DNA from: Galaxea fascicularis | Lineage: Eukaryota; Cnidaria; Anthozoa; Scleractinia; Euphylliidae | Direction of reading: 5' to 3' | Assembly (NCBI GenBank): GCA_948470475.1 | Contig: OX419343.1 | Span: 19,652,670-19,716,669 of the forward strand | DNA: 64,000 bases | Part shown: positions 21,401 to 33,873 of the stretch, one piece after another | Position numbering within the stretch: position 1 is the stretch's first letter | How the letters are laid out: each line of letters starts with the position of its first letter | Program-made: the position numbers and the translations under genes | The notes under the pieces: model-generated | What the model was told of the DNA's origin: nothing | Seen by the model: the letters and a program-made list of their open reading frames with translations, nothing else | Databases searched by the model: none

Positions 21401-24400
21401 TCAGTGCTTGACCATATTCTGTATTCACAAAGAGAGTGGAAGAAAAGGACTGGTGGCAGTTGATCGCAGTTGCAGGGCTCGAAATTTAAAAAAATTCCCA
21501 GTCGCCTTTTGGCGACTATCAATAAAAAACTGGTCGCCAAGTGCAAAAATTCAGTCGACTCGCCTTAAAATTCTGGTCGCCAACACTCAATTTTCACTCG
21601 CATTGGCGACCAGCTGGTCGCAATTTCGAGCCCTGAGTTGTGCACGAAACTTTGAAGAAAAGAAATCTTGAAAATAAATCCCTACCCACAATTCACCTGG
21701 AACTGATCATATCTAGACACGACAAAAATTAAAGCTGTCGCTTGTGGGGTCGCGTTGCAGAAATTAAAGGTTTAAAATACTAATTTACATTTAAACTAAA
21801 AATACTTAATCTAAATTAGCCTGATTTACACTAAATGTTAACTAAAATACTCAAAAATACTGAAATACTAATAATCATACCTAATAAAACTAAGGTTATA
21901 GGTATAATTATGTACCTCCCCAATAAGACAAAATGGACTTCCTTGCTAGGGCACGATAAAATTATCCCCGATGTGTCCTATAGCCTAAGGGGATTCAATC
22001 AGAGTTCTTAAGCGTGCTGGAGTGTTTCACTTTCCTAATATAAGCTTCTTTGCTGACTTTCATTAATAAAGAAAAAACGTAGCGATTACATGGTTGAGTA
22101 AGAGAAATGCCAAGAGAACGGCTTGTGCGTCTCGCACTTCCCCAAGTGCTTCAATAACTCAAAAACGATGTGAGCAAAAAGATTTTTATCTCTTTTATAA
22201 CATTTATCCGCACTCAACAGAAGTAATTAACGATTATTCACCGAAGTGGAGGTAAATATCCACCACTGGTCACCAACATTATAATATCCTCAGTTTGGGT
22301 AGCTGGTCAGAGCGAGCAAAAACGCTATCCCCTGTTTTAGTATATGCTAATAGGCCATATTCGTATTCTCGGTATTGAACTGGATCTAGCATGAAGTGGA
22401 GGCTCTTGCGGGGGAATCTTTTCATATGTAAATATATTCCCCCGCAAGAGCCTCCACTTCATGCTAGATCCAGTTCAATACCGAGAATACGAATATGGCC
22501 TATCACATTTACCTTACCTATCCCACTCCTCGTTTCTTGCGTCGTGTAAGACAAGCAGGAGATCAAATCGACTCAACAGGGGACTCGCCACAGCAATGTT
22601 GACACTCAGACACTCAGACGGATCATACGGTCCCTTCGGGTTCGTGGCTGCAAGAATTGTGGTTCTTGTGTTTAATTTGCACACCATTCCTGCTTTAGCA
22701 ACACTGATCGTCTGTTGCTCCATAGCTTCGTGAATACCTGACAAACAAAGTGGTTCAGACACAGAAGGGGATGATCTCTGAGTTCTCTCAAATGTGGGGT
22801 AAAGAACATGCTGGGGTTCATATATAAGGGAACTTAACCTTTAACTCCCAAGATCCGATTATTGACTCTCCATACTAGCTAATATACAGTTCTTTCTACA
22901 TTAGTTAAGAGAACTTGTGGTTATATCAAGATAACACCCTCTGGCTGATATGTTTGTCTATTCTCATAACCTGTCTGCTGGACAATATATTGATATTACA
23001 AGGAGAATTTACATGCTAATCACTCCTGGGAATTAAATGGTTAAGCAACGACAACGGCGACGTCAGCAAAAATGTCATTTTAAAATATAACTTCTCGGTT
23101 TTGTAACTGTTTCGCTAAAAATACTCGCAAACTCACCACTGTCTAACTGTTAAAGTAAGGAAAAAGAAAGAAAAATTTACTGTTGTGCGTTCTTGTTCTC
23201 AACAAAACTTTGGTCATTTCACGTTGTTCTTTTGCAGAGGACGGCAAATAAATGTACAAAAATGTAAGAGGAACGTCCGGAAAAAATATTTTTGCTCATT
23301 TAACTTATTTTTTGTAGTATTTTCGTTGCCGTCCTCGTTGCTTTAGCTCCCTTAACTACGACGGCAACGGGCAACAAACGGAACCTTTCTTTCAGAGTAT
23401 TAGAAATTCTTGTTATTCTATTCCCAATCTTTTTAACTCGTAAAATGTGGGCAAATTATCCAGAAAGTAAACTGCTATGACAGGCATTAAAGTACAGCAA
23501 AAAAAAAATACGGAATTGACAGTCATGCCGTCACATTCCTCTCAAAACCCTGAATTTGGTCATTTCACGTTGCCATCCGCCCCCTCCCTGACGAGAACAG
23601 CCACGAAATACACCAAAGGCAAAACATACATGCAGAACACGTTCTTTCTTACATGTTCTGTCGTGCTCCTGAATGCTGTTGAACTCATCGATACAACACA
23701 GGCCACCATCTGCTAGTACCAAGGCCCCCGCTTCGAGCTGCCACTCGCCCGAGTCCCTCACAGCAGCTACAGTCAGCCCAGCACTTGTTGAACCTATCCC
23801 AGTGGTCAGAACTGAACGAGGCAAGATCTTAGCTGCATACTTCAAGAACTGAGACTTGCCTGTTCCTGAATGAAAGTAAAAGGATCCAGTATAAGAATAC
23901 TGAACATTGTGGACTTTAGTTCGTCCAAGAATATACAATGTCGTGGTCTTTCATACTCATACTAATTTTTCTTGAACAAGGGTGCAAGGCACAATGAGGT
24001 TAACCCTACTGTAAAGCACCAACCTAAGGGCAACACAACGGGTGGTCACAGCTAGGGTTTGTTACGTCCCCAGAATCAATTATGAAGAGTTGTGAGATGG
24101 GGCCTACAGTTTATCATCCTTATCCGAGATGACAAGAAAGCTTAACCATTTGCAAATGTCAATACAAAGGAAGCACTTTCTCCTCAGTTATTTAAAGACC
24201 CTGAGTGTTGGTCCGGCCAGGGTATGAACCCACAACCTCCCACACAATGGTCTGGCACTCTACCAAACGACCAAACCAGTCGGTCTTTAGCTTCACAGTT
24301 TTTAGAATGTATATGTAGCATTCAGTGAGTCTTATTTACAAGGTACATGATAAAATGAAAAGTGCCAGTGGGCATGCTGTTCACAGTACCTGCATGTTAT

Positions 24401-27400
24401 TTTAAAAGCAACATATGATTTATGTGGAAAGTTTGCAACCTAAAATTGCCACCAGTATTAATAAATTATTTTATTTTGATAAACCCTCTACTATTCAATG
24501 CTTCTTGAATACCTCCACGTTCGTGTAGTTCTATTTATCAGGGTTTTCAATTAAAGCCGGTGCCCGACGCAAGTCACCAGCTACTTTAAGCATTTGCGCC
24601 GGATACTTTCACTAGCCATTTTGGCTAGAGAAAATGTCAGCACTGGAGGACCAGGTGAAATCACTGATTCAAAGCATGCAGACTTTGAAATCTCGGCTGT
24701 TTGTAATGGGCTCATAAAATTTATTTATCATATAATTTAAGAACTTTAAATTACTAAAAAGCGAAAGTGTGATTGACGTTATTGGTTCTCCTTTTCCCTT
24801 ACCAAAGCAACGAATGACAAACTTCATGCTGCAAATGGAGTCACTGAAGTCTAGAGACAACGTCTCATGCTTAAAAAAAGTCATTTGCGCTTTTCTTTCA
24901 ATTACTTAAAAAAGTTTAAAAACTCAGTGATTTGACTAATGCCTAATTGACATTGATGCCTACTCTATGTCTGCAACTTCCAAAATAATAATTAAACTCA
25001 TAAAGATGGAACGTTACGAATTTTCTTGTTTACGAGAGGTCATGAATCAGCATTTTGAAAAAAAAAAGGAAAATCAATGTTTTTTGGCCGCTAGCTGCAA
25101 AGTTTTGACGGTGGTTCTGTGACAAATTTCTCAAAGGCGTAAAAACTTAGCACTTTCAATTTGTTTATGTATACTGCAAGCTATACACAGGCTAGGATTC
25201 ATTTGACATTCTAGTTTAAGCCCTTTAAAATTAAAATTTTTGTATTTAACCTGCTGTGTTTATATACTCATCATAACACTTTCAAACATAAGTGAAACCT
25301 AATTCTAATAAGCTGATAAGTTCAGTTCTTTCACATCAGCATTGTGGTTGGGAAAAAGGGTACTGAAAATGTTTGACAGGATGAAAAATTTCGGCCAGTG
25401 AATCAAACGTGTCCACAAGCCACTGGGCTAGTTAGCTGAAAAGTTAGTCTTGAGCCCTGCTTGTAAAAGCATTCTCCAGCCTGGATATGTACAGCTGTAT
25501 GTCTTAAGAGTCAATAAACGATCAAACACAAAGTACAAATGTACAAGAAAATGTGTTAGACTCCAACATGGTAGCCCATACATGTACATGTGCTCTCTTG
25601 CACCTGCACAATGCTATCATACACATGTAGGTTTGCAATGTAAATATACAATAGTATTCATGTATACTGTAAATTAGCAATCAAGGCATCTACTCTTTTT
25701 AAACTTGATCAGCACTACTCCAACATGACCCAGATTTTCATCTTGGTTGTTCATGGTGGGTACATGAAAGGAAATTCAGTTAAGGCTTCAGATACATGTA
25801 TAAAAACAAAAGAAGCCAAACCGTAACTTACACTGTATTCTTAATTAAACTGGAGCAGAAACTCACAACAACCCTCAAGTAGCTTTATGGCCCTTTGAAA
25901 CAACTACCCTCAGGAGGCACAGAAGCACTCTAGCCTAAGTTTTCGTATACTGGAGGCTCTCGGTCAGTGAGGGTATGATCAAAAATGTGGCCGGGTATCG
26001 AGCGGGGTCTGGTGGACAAAAAAGAGAAGGCGGGTGTCGAGTGGGGTCTGATAGAGAAAAGAGACCCCGCTTGACACCTGGCCACATTTTTGATCGTATC
26101 CCCAATGACTGAGAGCCTGGAACAGGCTAGTAGCACTCCAGTTTCAAAATATGGTATAGTTTCCGACAGGGTGTGACATACCTGGATCTCCTACCAACAA
26201 TAGGTGTGACTCTCCTCTCACTCGTGTTCCAGATGGATCTATTCTCTGCACTCCACCAATTAGAACCAATGCAACTGCGAGTTTCACAGCATACAAGCCA
26301 TACACTTGAGGGCAAAAGCTAGCGAGGATATGGTTTCTAGCTTGAAGGGGTGCATCTCTGTGCTTTGCCCAAAATTCTACAAACTCACGTTTGAGCTCTT
26401 CAGTAACAATGACTCCTGCTCTCTGTTCATTGTTCACCGACACATGATTTGCCTTTAGTACCACTTCAAGGTCGCAACGACTCTGGAGAATTAAACAGAA
26501 AACAATTTCTAACCAAAATGTAGTCTCATACATGTACATAGGCTTTGCAACAAAAGTTATAAAAGTTAAACTCTGATGCATACAAGTAAAATACTTTTTG
26601 TATCATATTCAACATTACAGTAATCTTGGGTACTTTTGAAGTGAAAAAAGTTTCTAACAAGTAATAAAGAAATAAAAAAGGGGCTAAGTGATTTTGAGTA
26701 CTTGTACATATGCAAGTATGCCGGAATTTTTAAGAACATGAGAGAAGTGTCAAACATTCTCAAGAGTCCTTAAAAGTTCCCAAGTGCTTGTATTACTAAA
26801 CAATGCATGAGGAACAGGTTTTTTTACTTCTTTTATAAAAATTAATGTCTTGGGCATTTCCACAATCCTTCAAGGTTCCACATTGCACGTGTGTGACAGG
26901 GTGTGTGCATTATAGAGATTTAAATATAGGTTTTGTTGGTAGGCCTGCTGTAATTGGTCAGCAGTGTTGCGCATGTGAGTGAGTGTGTGTGTGTGTGATG
27001 TGTGTAGAAAGCAGGGTTGTAGCTAAGGAACTACTCGGCCGGTTTAGGTAGCAGTTGAGCCGGCTAAAGCCGACATCAGGAGTGAGTTACCGAGTGATCG
27101 CCGGCGAAAATTAAGCCGGGGATCATCTCTTTCTCAGCCGGCGAATTTCGCCGGCAGCCGGCGCTTAGCGACAACCCTGAGAAAGCATGGCTGACAGCCT
27201 GGATAAAGTATGCTCGTTGTGTTAGCCCAGTTGTTCCTGTTCGTGCCTGTACCTGCTGGTCAACAGTTTGGGGAATTAAGCACACTTTGATTGGTCAAAT
27301 CAAGTGTATTATATCACTATAACGTATACGCCCTGTGTCATGCGCATGCATCATGGGGTTATAATACCAGTAGCCACAATACCTGTTACAAGGGTATGTG

Positions 27401-29554
27401 TATGTGTACCGGTATGTTAGGGGAGGGGGTCATCCCCAAACAATCTTTTTGAGGGGGCATTATGTGACTAGAACTGAGAAGCTGGGGAGGGGAGGGGGGG
27501 GCATAAAATTTGCAAATGACACTACCCCAAATCCCATCAGCCCCCTCCCCCTGCCCCACCCCCACCCCATAAAAAAATGAGTGGTCCCTTATTTCTTTAA
27601 CAATGCACATGATTATAGCACATGCATTTCTTATTTTCATACTTTATAAAGTTTCACACACTTACATCAGCAAACACAGGTTTCCATCTTCTCATTACCA
27701 CACCACATATGGTCACATCATCACCTGCTTTACAAGAATCCACCAAGTCGTCTTCCAGAATCACCCACATGGATCGTGGTATGGTGCCAACTGCAAGCTT
27801 CTGCACTTGTTCTTGAATTTTAATCTCTTGGTAATCTTTGCAACTTCTTGGCTCTGAAACATTAAATGAAGGAGGGTAGGCAATATACAATGCCTTGCTT
27901 GAATAAACGAAAATGCAATTTTAAGAAGAATTGCATACATGTAGCTAGATGAATCCTTGCCATCTGATTGGATATCAAGGCAAGGTATTCAGAGTAGAAT
28001 TGAAACTTGAATACAAGGTAAGCCGATATCGAAAGATAAAAATGCAGAGCACATTCTATTAAATGATTTTCACCATAAAATGTATACCTCTGCAAAAGTT
28101 AAAAAAAAGAGGGTTTGTAAATCACGAGCTTCAGATGAAGTTTTGTGGCTTGATTCCTATTCACTGCCAATTGTGACAGTGGATTTGATGCTGCAACATT
28201 TGCACAAAGGAAAGTCAGCTTGGCTTTCTTTTTCATAAATAAGAAGCTATGTAATTCAAGAAAAATAAATCACCTGACTCATGAATTCCACATTAAATTT
28301 CACTCGAAAACCGATATCCCACTCACTGCTTGGTAATTCATGCAATATTGGTTTTCTGCCCAAAATTTTATGTGAAATTCCCTTGTCAGGTGATTTTACT
28401 ATTATTTTTAGAAGAATAGTAATAACAGAAATAACAGGGATAAAGTGAAATTATTAAACTAAAGATAAAAATTGTTATTATTAATAAATTTAATTGTCAT
28501 CTAGTAGCCTGAGTATCAGGTGTAGTCATCCAGAAGTCGTCTGTCTTTGGTGTGCTCTCTATTGTGCACTTCCAGAAAATATCCTACACATCCCCTATGG
28601 CAGGTCAACGGAAATTCCAAGGGGGAGGGGGGTGGCAAAAGCAAGAGTTTTTAAAGAAAAGTATGGAGTAATATTTTGGAATTTTCAGAGGGTGTGGGGA
28701 GGGGGGGGTGCAAACCAAAAAACCTTCCATGGGAGGGGTATGAACATTTTTAGAAAACTGCACATTTGCCTTCTAGAGTCAGGAACTTACCTGAGCCTGA
28801 CAGATAGGTGAATTTGTTAGAGTTGCATTCCTGGGATGAGGGACACTTGGTTGGTTTGGGAATGGAGTAGTACTGTTCAAAGTCAGCTTGAACTGCAAAG
28901 ACTTGCTTGCATCGGCAACAGATGTATTCTTTTTCATATTCCAACAGTTTAACAGTTGATACTCTGATCACAGTCCCTAACAGATGTATGTCGAAGGATA
29001 CTCAGTATCAAGAGACAAAATCACAATAGAGTTATTAAGTGAAAGTAACAACAAAATGTTAAAATAAGTTCTAGGGTTAGATTGTTAAACAATAAAGGCT
29101 TCCAGGCTTTTTTGCGTCAAGTCCACTACCAGTAGTGTCGCCCTTTATTTTAAGTCTTACCTGAAATAGCAAGAAAGCGTCCAATATCTGACGACTTTGG
29201 GATGGTGTCCCTGCGCAGCTCAGGACAGATGGGCAGATTAGATAACCTTATATGCAAATTCGACTTGAAAGACAACGAAACCTGGGTTGCATTTTCTTGC
29301 ATTATGGTCACAGCTGCCTGGGCCAAAGCACCGTCAAACAACGGCAGCATCTTGTTGGGCTCCGCCAGCAACTTTTGGCTGACCTCTATATTAGAATCGA
29401 AGAGCTCTAACGCATTAACCATGACACTATACTGTCCGGACGAATCTTCAGCGAGAAGAACCCTTGCTACGTCGTCGCGATGATGTTCTTCTAGAAATGC
29501 TTGAAATACTGCGAGATTAGTGTCTTGATCTTCTTCACGATTAGCTAAAGACAT
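18495..29554 (-). CDS. MCM9: MCM9 DNA helicase
   Basis: Eight coding exons in transcript order: 29554-29161, 28976-28791, 27853-27666, 26482-26182, 23865-23653, 22737-22518, 20207-20064, 19578-18495. All joints are GT-AG, phases agree, and the product is 909 aa. MCM9 pairs with MCM8 in a hexameric ATPase acting in homologous recombination and fork repair in the nucleus. A zinc-finger set C151/C154/C176/C182 is followed by Walker A GDPGTGKS (354-361, K360), Walker B CIDEF (D416/E417), sensor-1 ATNP (458-461) and arginine finger SRFD (R484). Numbering is nearly colinear with the vertebrate protein. The [20 protein letters not shown] helical end follows. The tail after about residue 640 is Ser/Glu/Asp-rich and apparently disordered, shorter than in vertebrates. 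The eight-exon model ends at TAG 18497-18495; a further 3' exon cannot be excluded. Confidence 0.95.
20581..20930 (-). mobile_element. LINE 3' end, same family as 2730-3270
   Basis: Read on the minus strand, the terminus ATCGTGCTAAAACAAAGGCT followed by GTCTGCCTG matches ATCGTGCTAAAATAAAGGCT plus (GTCT)n at 3230-3270. The preceding CGACCTCACGAGCTGCAAAGC matches CGACCCCATAAGCTGCATGGC. Only 3' UTR-like sequence remains. It lies in the MCM9 intron between exons 6 and 7. Confidence 0.7.
21152..21268. repeat. Perfect 39-bp inverted repeat
   Basis: Arms 21152-21190 and 21230-21268 are perfect complements (GTGAATTGTGGGTAGATCCA... and its reverse) around a 39-bp loop. Short CACAATTCACCTGGAACTGATCAT echoes recur at about 21685-21710. 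It is a young foldback or palindromic element in an MCM9 intron. Confidence 0.85.
21473..21635. mobile_element. MITE with CAGGGCTCGAAATT termini
   Basis: Left end CAGGGCTCGAAATT, right end AATTTCGAGCCCTG, with subterminal GGTCGCCAA/TTGGCGACC motifs repeated inside. About 163 bp. Related debris is visible at 44560-44700 (GGTCGCATTATT, AATTTCGAGTCCTG). Confidence 0.75.
22350..22503. repeat. Perfect 68-bp inverted repeat beside an MCM9 splice donor
   Basis: Arms 22350-22417 and 22436-22503 are exact reverse complements with an 18-bp loop. On the MCM9 transcript the hairpin would begin about 15 nt after the exon-6 donor (GT at 22517-22516). Perfection over 68 bp implies very recent origin or an assembly fold-back artefact. 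Confidence 0.9.
22834..23044. mobile_element. MITE, TTAACC(T/C)TT family
   Basis: Begins TTAACCTTTAACTCCCAAG and ends CTCCTGGGAATTAAATGGTTAA. The internal phrase GATATTACAAGGAGAA is shared with 47636-47848 and, inverted, with 43751-43966. Confidence 0.65.
23041..23347. mobile_element. MITE with GCAACGACAACGGCGACG termini
   Basis: Left TAAGCAACGACAACGGCGACG faces right CGTTGCCGTCCTCGTTGCTTTA. Internal GGTCATTTCACGTTGTTCTTTTGCAGAGGACGGCAA-type sequence recurs in the 40258-40705 foldback, so the two belong to related families. It lies in the MCM9 intron between exons 5 and 6. Confidence 0.6.
24068..24292 (-). mobile_element. tRNA-derived SINE
   Basis: On the minus strand it starts with a tRNA-like head: an A-box-like GGTCGTTTGGTAGAGTG and a B-box-like GGTTCATACCC about 35 bp later. 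A SINE body follows with AGGGTCTTTAAATAACTGAG, GAGAAAGTGCTTCCTTTGTA and TTATCCGAGATGACAAGAAA-type segments (the last as its complement). The head-body structure is clear. It is not a functional tRNA because no acceptor stem forms. It sits in the MCM9 intron between exons 4 and 5. Confidence 0.75.
25954..26118. repeat. Imperfect foldback element
   Basis: Left AGGCTCTCGGTCAGTGAGGG, ATGATCAAAAATGTGGCCGGG and GCGGGGTCT face AGACCCCGC, CTGGCCACATTTTTGATCGT and CAATGACTGAGAGCCT. Arms are about 56 bp with a few mismatches. A central GGGTGTCGAGTGGGGTCTG repeats the left arm in direct orientation. MCM9 intron 4, close to exon 4. Confidence 0.75.
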
Positions 29555-29766
29555 TCTGATATAGAAATTGGGGCGATCAAAGGCAATTTTCCCAGCATTT
29601 CTCTGGAATTTTCCTCTGCGCTCCGCAGGAGCTTCTTACTTCAAAATTAGGCGCCATCTTTACTGAAAAGTGCCCCAGAAGAACCCAGTCTCTCCTCGAC
29701 TAACTGTGAACGCCTGCAAGAATTTAGCTTCTTTGCCATGACCGCCATCCAAAAGACGAGAGTGTC
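29555..29766. promoter_or_regulatory. Putative bidirectional MCM9/AAAS promoter
   Basis: Only 212 bp separate the divergent start codons of MCM9 (29554, minus) and AAAS (29767, plus). The interval is more GC-rich than its surroundings (CTCTGCGCTCCGCAGGAGC, AATTAGGCGCCATCTT) and shows no TATA box. A short, TATA-less, GC-richer divergent interval is typical of shared housekeeping promoters. Transcription starts are not determined. Confidence 0.6.
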
Positions 29767-32700
29767 ATGTCTTCGTTGTTCGTGTTTCCGCCTCCTCCCC
29801 GACAAGGTGAAGTAACGCTGTGTGAATTCAATGCCAAACTCAAAGCCGAAAGTTCCAAAACTGCGAAGCTGTCGAAATATGTTCCCGCCACTCAGGTAAA
29901 TAATTACATTGTATAAAGCCTCAGTGTTCTTCATCGAAATCGAAATCTGCAAATCAAAGTACAATCAAGATACACTGCAAAATAAGAACATAATTGCTTA
30001 TGAATGGGTCCCCTTCCCCATTGCGTTAACTGTAAATTAATTTAGAGAGTGTGTTATAGATACAGTAGCATGCGATACTACGTTCTCGGTACTCCCGTTG
30101 CGTTATGTAGAGGGTTTGGAGAGCTTCAAGGTGAGGGTAGCAGAGGAGAGGGGTGTGGTCTTACTGCAAGAAAGGAGGGTGGTCAAGACCGTACTCTAAG
30201 AAAAATTTTGGGAGCTTCCTTTTGCTTGTTGCCCAAAGGCAAAAGTGGTGCTATACATGAAAGGGGCTGTTGACACATTTAATTCTGTCCTGCTTAACAT
30301 CAACTGGACTTTTTTTTTTTGGGGGTGGGGGGGGGGGGGGGCGCAAAGGTTGTAAGGTGAATCAATTTTTGGATGTTAGGGTTCTGAATTTTGAAGTCAC
30401 TAACATTTTTTAATGCAGACTGACTTTTGGGGTAGCGACATTTCAAGTGGATGTTAGGAAGGAGGTTGTTGGGTTGGGTCTGACCTAAACGACCAGTTCA
30501 CGTTAAGCGGGGAACAAGTGAATATACTGATGGCCCCTAACTTGCCACTGGGACAACCAGGCACTACTAAAACACATGCTTGCCTGTCAGGGCACATGAC
30601 CCACAAAAATTCCAAATTTCCTTTAGCTAACTTTTTGTTATTTGTGTATCAACAGGGTCTTAATTACCCTTCAATTAATATGAACACAGAGAGTATAAAA
30701 ACATCAAAATGCCTGTCAAAGTTGGCAGATTCAGAATGGTGTCCATTTATACAGAAAGACGAGAGTATTTATACAAAACTTCTCAATACTTGGTGAGTTT
30801 AGTGTCTAAAGGTTTTTCAGAAACAGTAGTCAGCAGTAATAAGTTATAGAGAGAATTAAGAGTTTCCAGAAATTTATGTGCCTGATCTCTGAACCATTGG
30901 GATTGAATTACGGTATGACTTTAATAGAATCAAATGCTTAAGCCCAGATGAACAATTTTGAGTGGGTGATCTCAAGTTAAAGTTAAGCCAGCTTTGAAAA
31001 ACACTGTTATAGTGCTTCCTTGATTGTTAGCATGTTCAGCCCACTGATATCTGGTACATAGTTTACATAATCAGTTGGTCATGTGTTACATGTATTTATG
31101 TATGTACATGTATTACATACTGTATGTGTATGGACCAGTATTTCTAGGATAATGTTTTTCATTAGCTTGTGTATACAAAATCATCACAAGAAAGTAATTA
31201 CAGTGAATATTGAATGGGGGAAGGGGGGTGGAGAGGGGGAGGTGACTCCGCATTTCTTGAGTGATTAGGATGATCGAATGGAGGCAAAGATCTAAACCAA
31301 AAAAATCCCTGAACCAAAATTTAACCTCCCAAAAAATCCCGTGTAGAACCTCAGAGCCTTAAACATTTCCAGAAGAGGTATGTTCAAGTTCACACTGCAA
31401 CCAGGTGGACAATCAGACATGGTTTGATGCTACTCTGGTTTGAAGTTTGATGATTGTAATTTCCAGAAGAGGTTGTATTTTTTAGGCCAGGACAGTCGTG
31501 GACACTGAGCCCCGAGCAATACCACAAATCTTCAGATTGTTTTGAATACCCAAAAAATTCCCACTTAAGTCAAGCCACACACAAGAATACTTGCCAAATT
31601 TTTTTGCGTTGTCCAACACACCGACATAATGAGATTCTTGATGCTTTGTGATAGACATCACAAAGTGTCCCCTAACCCTAATTTGTAACTAAACAGTAAC
31701 CATTTTGTCACACATGAAGAACAGGACACTTTGTGACACTTTGTGCACTTTGTGCCATCTGTTGTGACGTACCGCGAATCTCATTATGTTGGTGTATAAT
31801 TTGGACTTGTATAAAATTTTTCTACCTAAAAAAGTCCCAATCCGAATAAAAAATTTTAAACACGAAAAAATACTTTGATTGTCCGTGTCACTTGAAATCT
31901 GAAGTACCCCCCTCTGAGACATTGATCAGATATAATTTATGAATAAGAGCAAAATGTTCAAATTATATGCAGTAGAAGTGTATTAATCCTTTTACCACCA
32001 ATGTAAAATAGTGACCAGTATGAAATTTCTCCTTGCATCATTTCTGTTTCATTTGGCATAAAAAGTCAGGAGAACAATAATTATAATTGTTCATTTGTAC
32101 AAAATTATTTTATACAAAATGATCACCAAGGATAAAATTGCCTTGATGACTGGAAACAAATTGTCCCTACTAATACAATGAGACACACAGAATTAGGTGA
32201 GGAGAATATTTATTTTGGTCCTGGGACTATTGCTTGATGTCCAGTACACTGTTCTGGTTGGAATACAAGTTCAGTCAAGTCAAATCAGATAGGGCTTAAT
32301 TCTGTTGACAGGCATTCTAAAGGATTCTCTGAAATGTTAATTGAAGTCAAGAAAAACAAAGATGAAGGTACAGTATTGAGAGGGAGAGGTTTCTTGTTAA
32401 TAGGCAAGAACGTCATGGTAAGCCAAATATGTAAATCCGCATTCCTCTATTGTCCTGATCTATTGTCCTGTAAATGTACTTTATTGTCTTCTTTTATATG
32501 TGCTCTAAATGTGGGCTAGCATGAAGTTTTTGCCTGTTAATATGTCATAGCATTATGGTGTGGACAATAATAATGAAGGGGTTGCTTTGTTTAAAAATGC
32601 CAGTTTCTGAATTTTTTGTTTCAAGTAAAAAGTCAATCACGCAAGAAAACTAACTGCAAACAGTAAGGGTAATAGTTTGTGGTTTCTTGTCGCTTCTGAT

Positions 32701-33822
32701 TGGTTGCCGTACAATGGGTAATGTGAAAATAAAATCAAAGTGTTCATGGTTTTTGGATTTGCATAGTAATAAATTTGCCTTTAATAAATAAAGGTTGTCC
32801 TTACTCATTTAAAGTACAACAAATTTATATCTGCTTTAGAGACAGATCATCAAGTTTCTGCTTTCATTGCTACATAAACCTATGTGGCAATGCACGTGAA
32901 TTAGTACAGTGCAGTTGATGATCCGGTTTAATAGTAATGCATTACTGTTTATTTCTTGAAGTTCCGTCATGGCTTTGGCGTTTGAGTGGTGGGACTGATG
33001 CTGTTCTAACATGGTTTTCATCATTATATGGCAGAATATTTCCTCATGTAAATGTAAGTTGTAAAACTACAAATTACTCCATAATTAATTAGAATTAATT
33101 CATCAAAAGTACAACTTACATATAATAATAATATTATTGTGTGTTGTACTTTTAATTTGATGAATTCACACTGATTAATGGAATAATTAATTTTATCATT
33201 TATGATTTATTATTATGAAGTCCTGTACTAATGTATACTTACATGTACTGTTATCATCATGAATAATAATTTTATCAGGGTTAGGAGACAAAGGAAATTG
33301 GCCTACAACATAGACATGCTTAGGCCACCCTTGTCTGTAATAAAATTAATACCAAATTATCCAAAAACTTGTGCATGTATATAATTATATTGTTACCTGA
33401 CGCAGACTTTTTCAAGTGCAGGCTTTAAAGATTAAGAGACTTTCCAGTAAGTGTATACCATGTTGTCCAGTTGTGGGAACATTATTGAAACAGAACTACA
33501 TCAGTGTATATTCTTGTAACTGGTCTTCTCATATTTCTTATTACTAATTCAGAGAATTTGGTTAAACCTTAAGACATTTTATGTTTGATGATCATTTCCT
33601 TCATTCTCATAACCTGTGTGTTAGCTGAATAGATGATATGACGACTGTAAGGAGAAAATAGACACTGTTAGGGCACGTGACTGTAATGACAAGAATAGAG
33701 AACTTCAGGGAGATGTATTTGTCATCATGATTACTTTTCTTCTAAAGTTTATAATATTATTTGTTACTGTTTTCTCCTGGAAAGTCTTTGTTGAGTTTTC
33801 TTGAACTTTTAGCTTTTTGTTG

Positions 33823-33873
<51 letters not shown>

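Noticed and set aside
23531..23652. C-terminal extension of the MCM9 exon-5 reading frame
   Set aside because: It runs past the GT donor at 23652 into intron sequence; the conserved EHDRT segment joins cleanly to exon 6.
24225..24292. tRNA gene on the minus strand
   Set aside because: A and B boxes are present but no acceptor stem or cloverleaf forms, and a SINE body follows; it is a SINE head.
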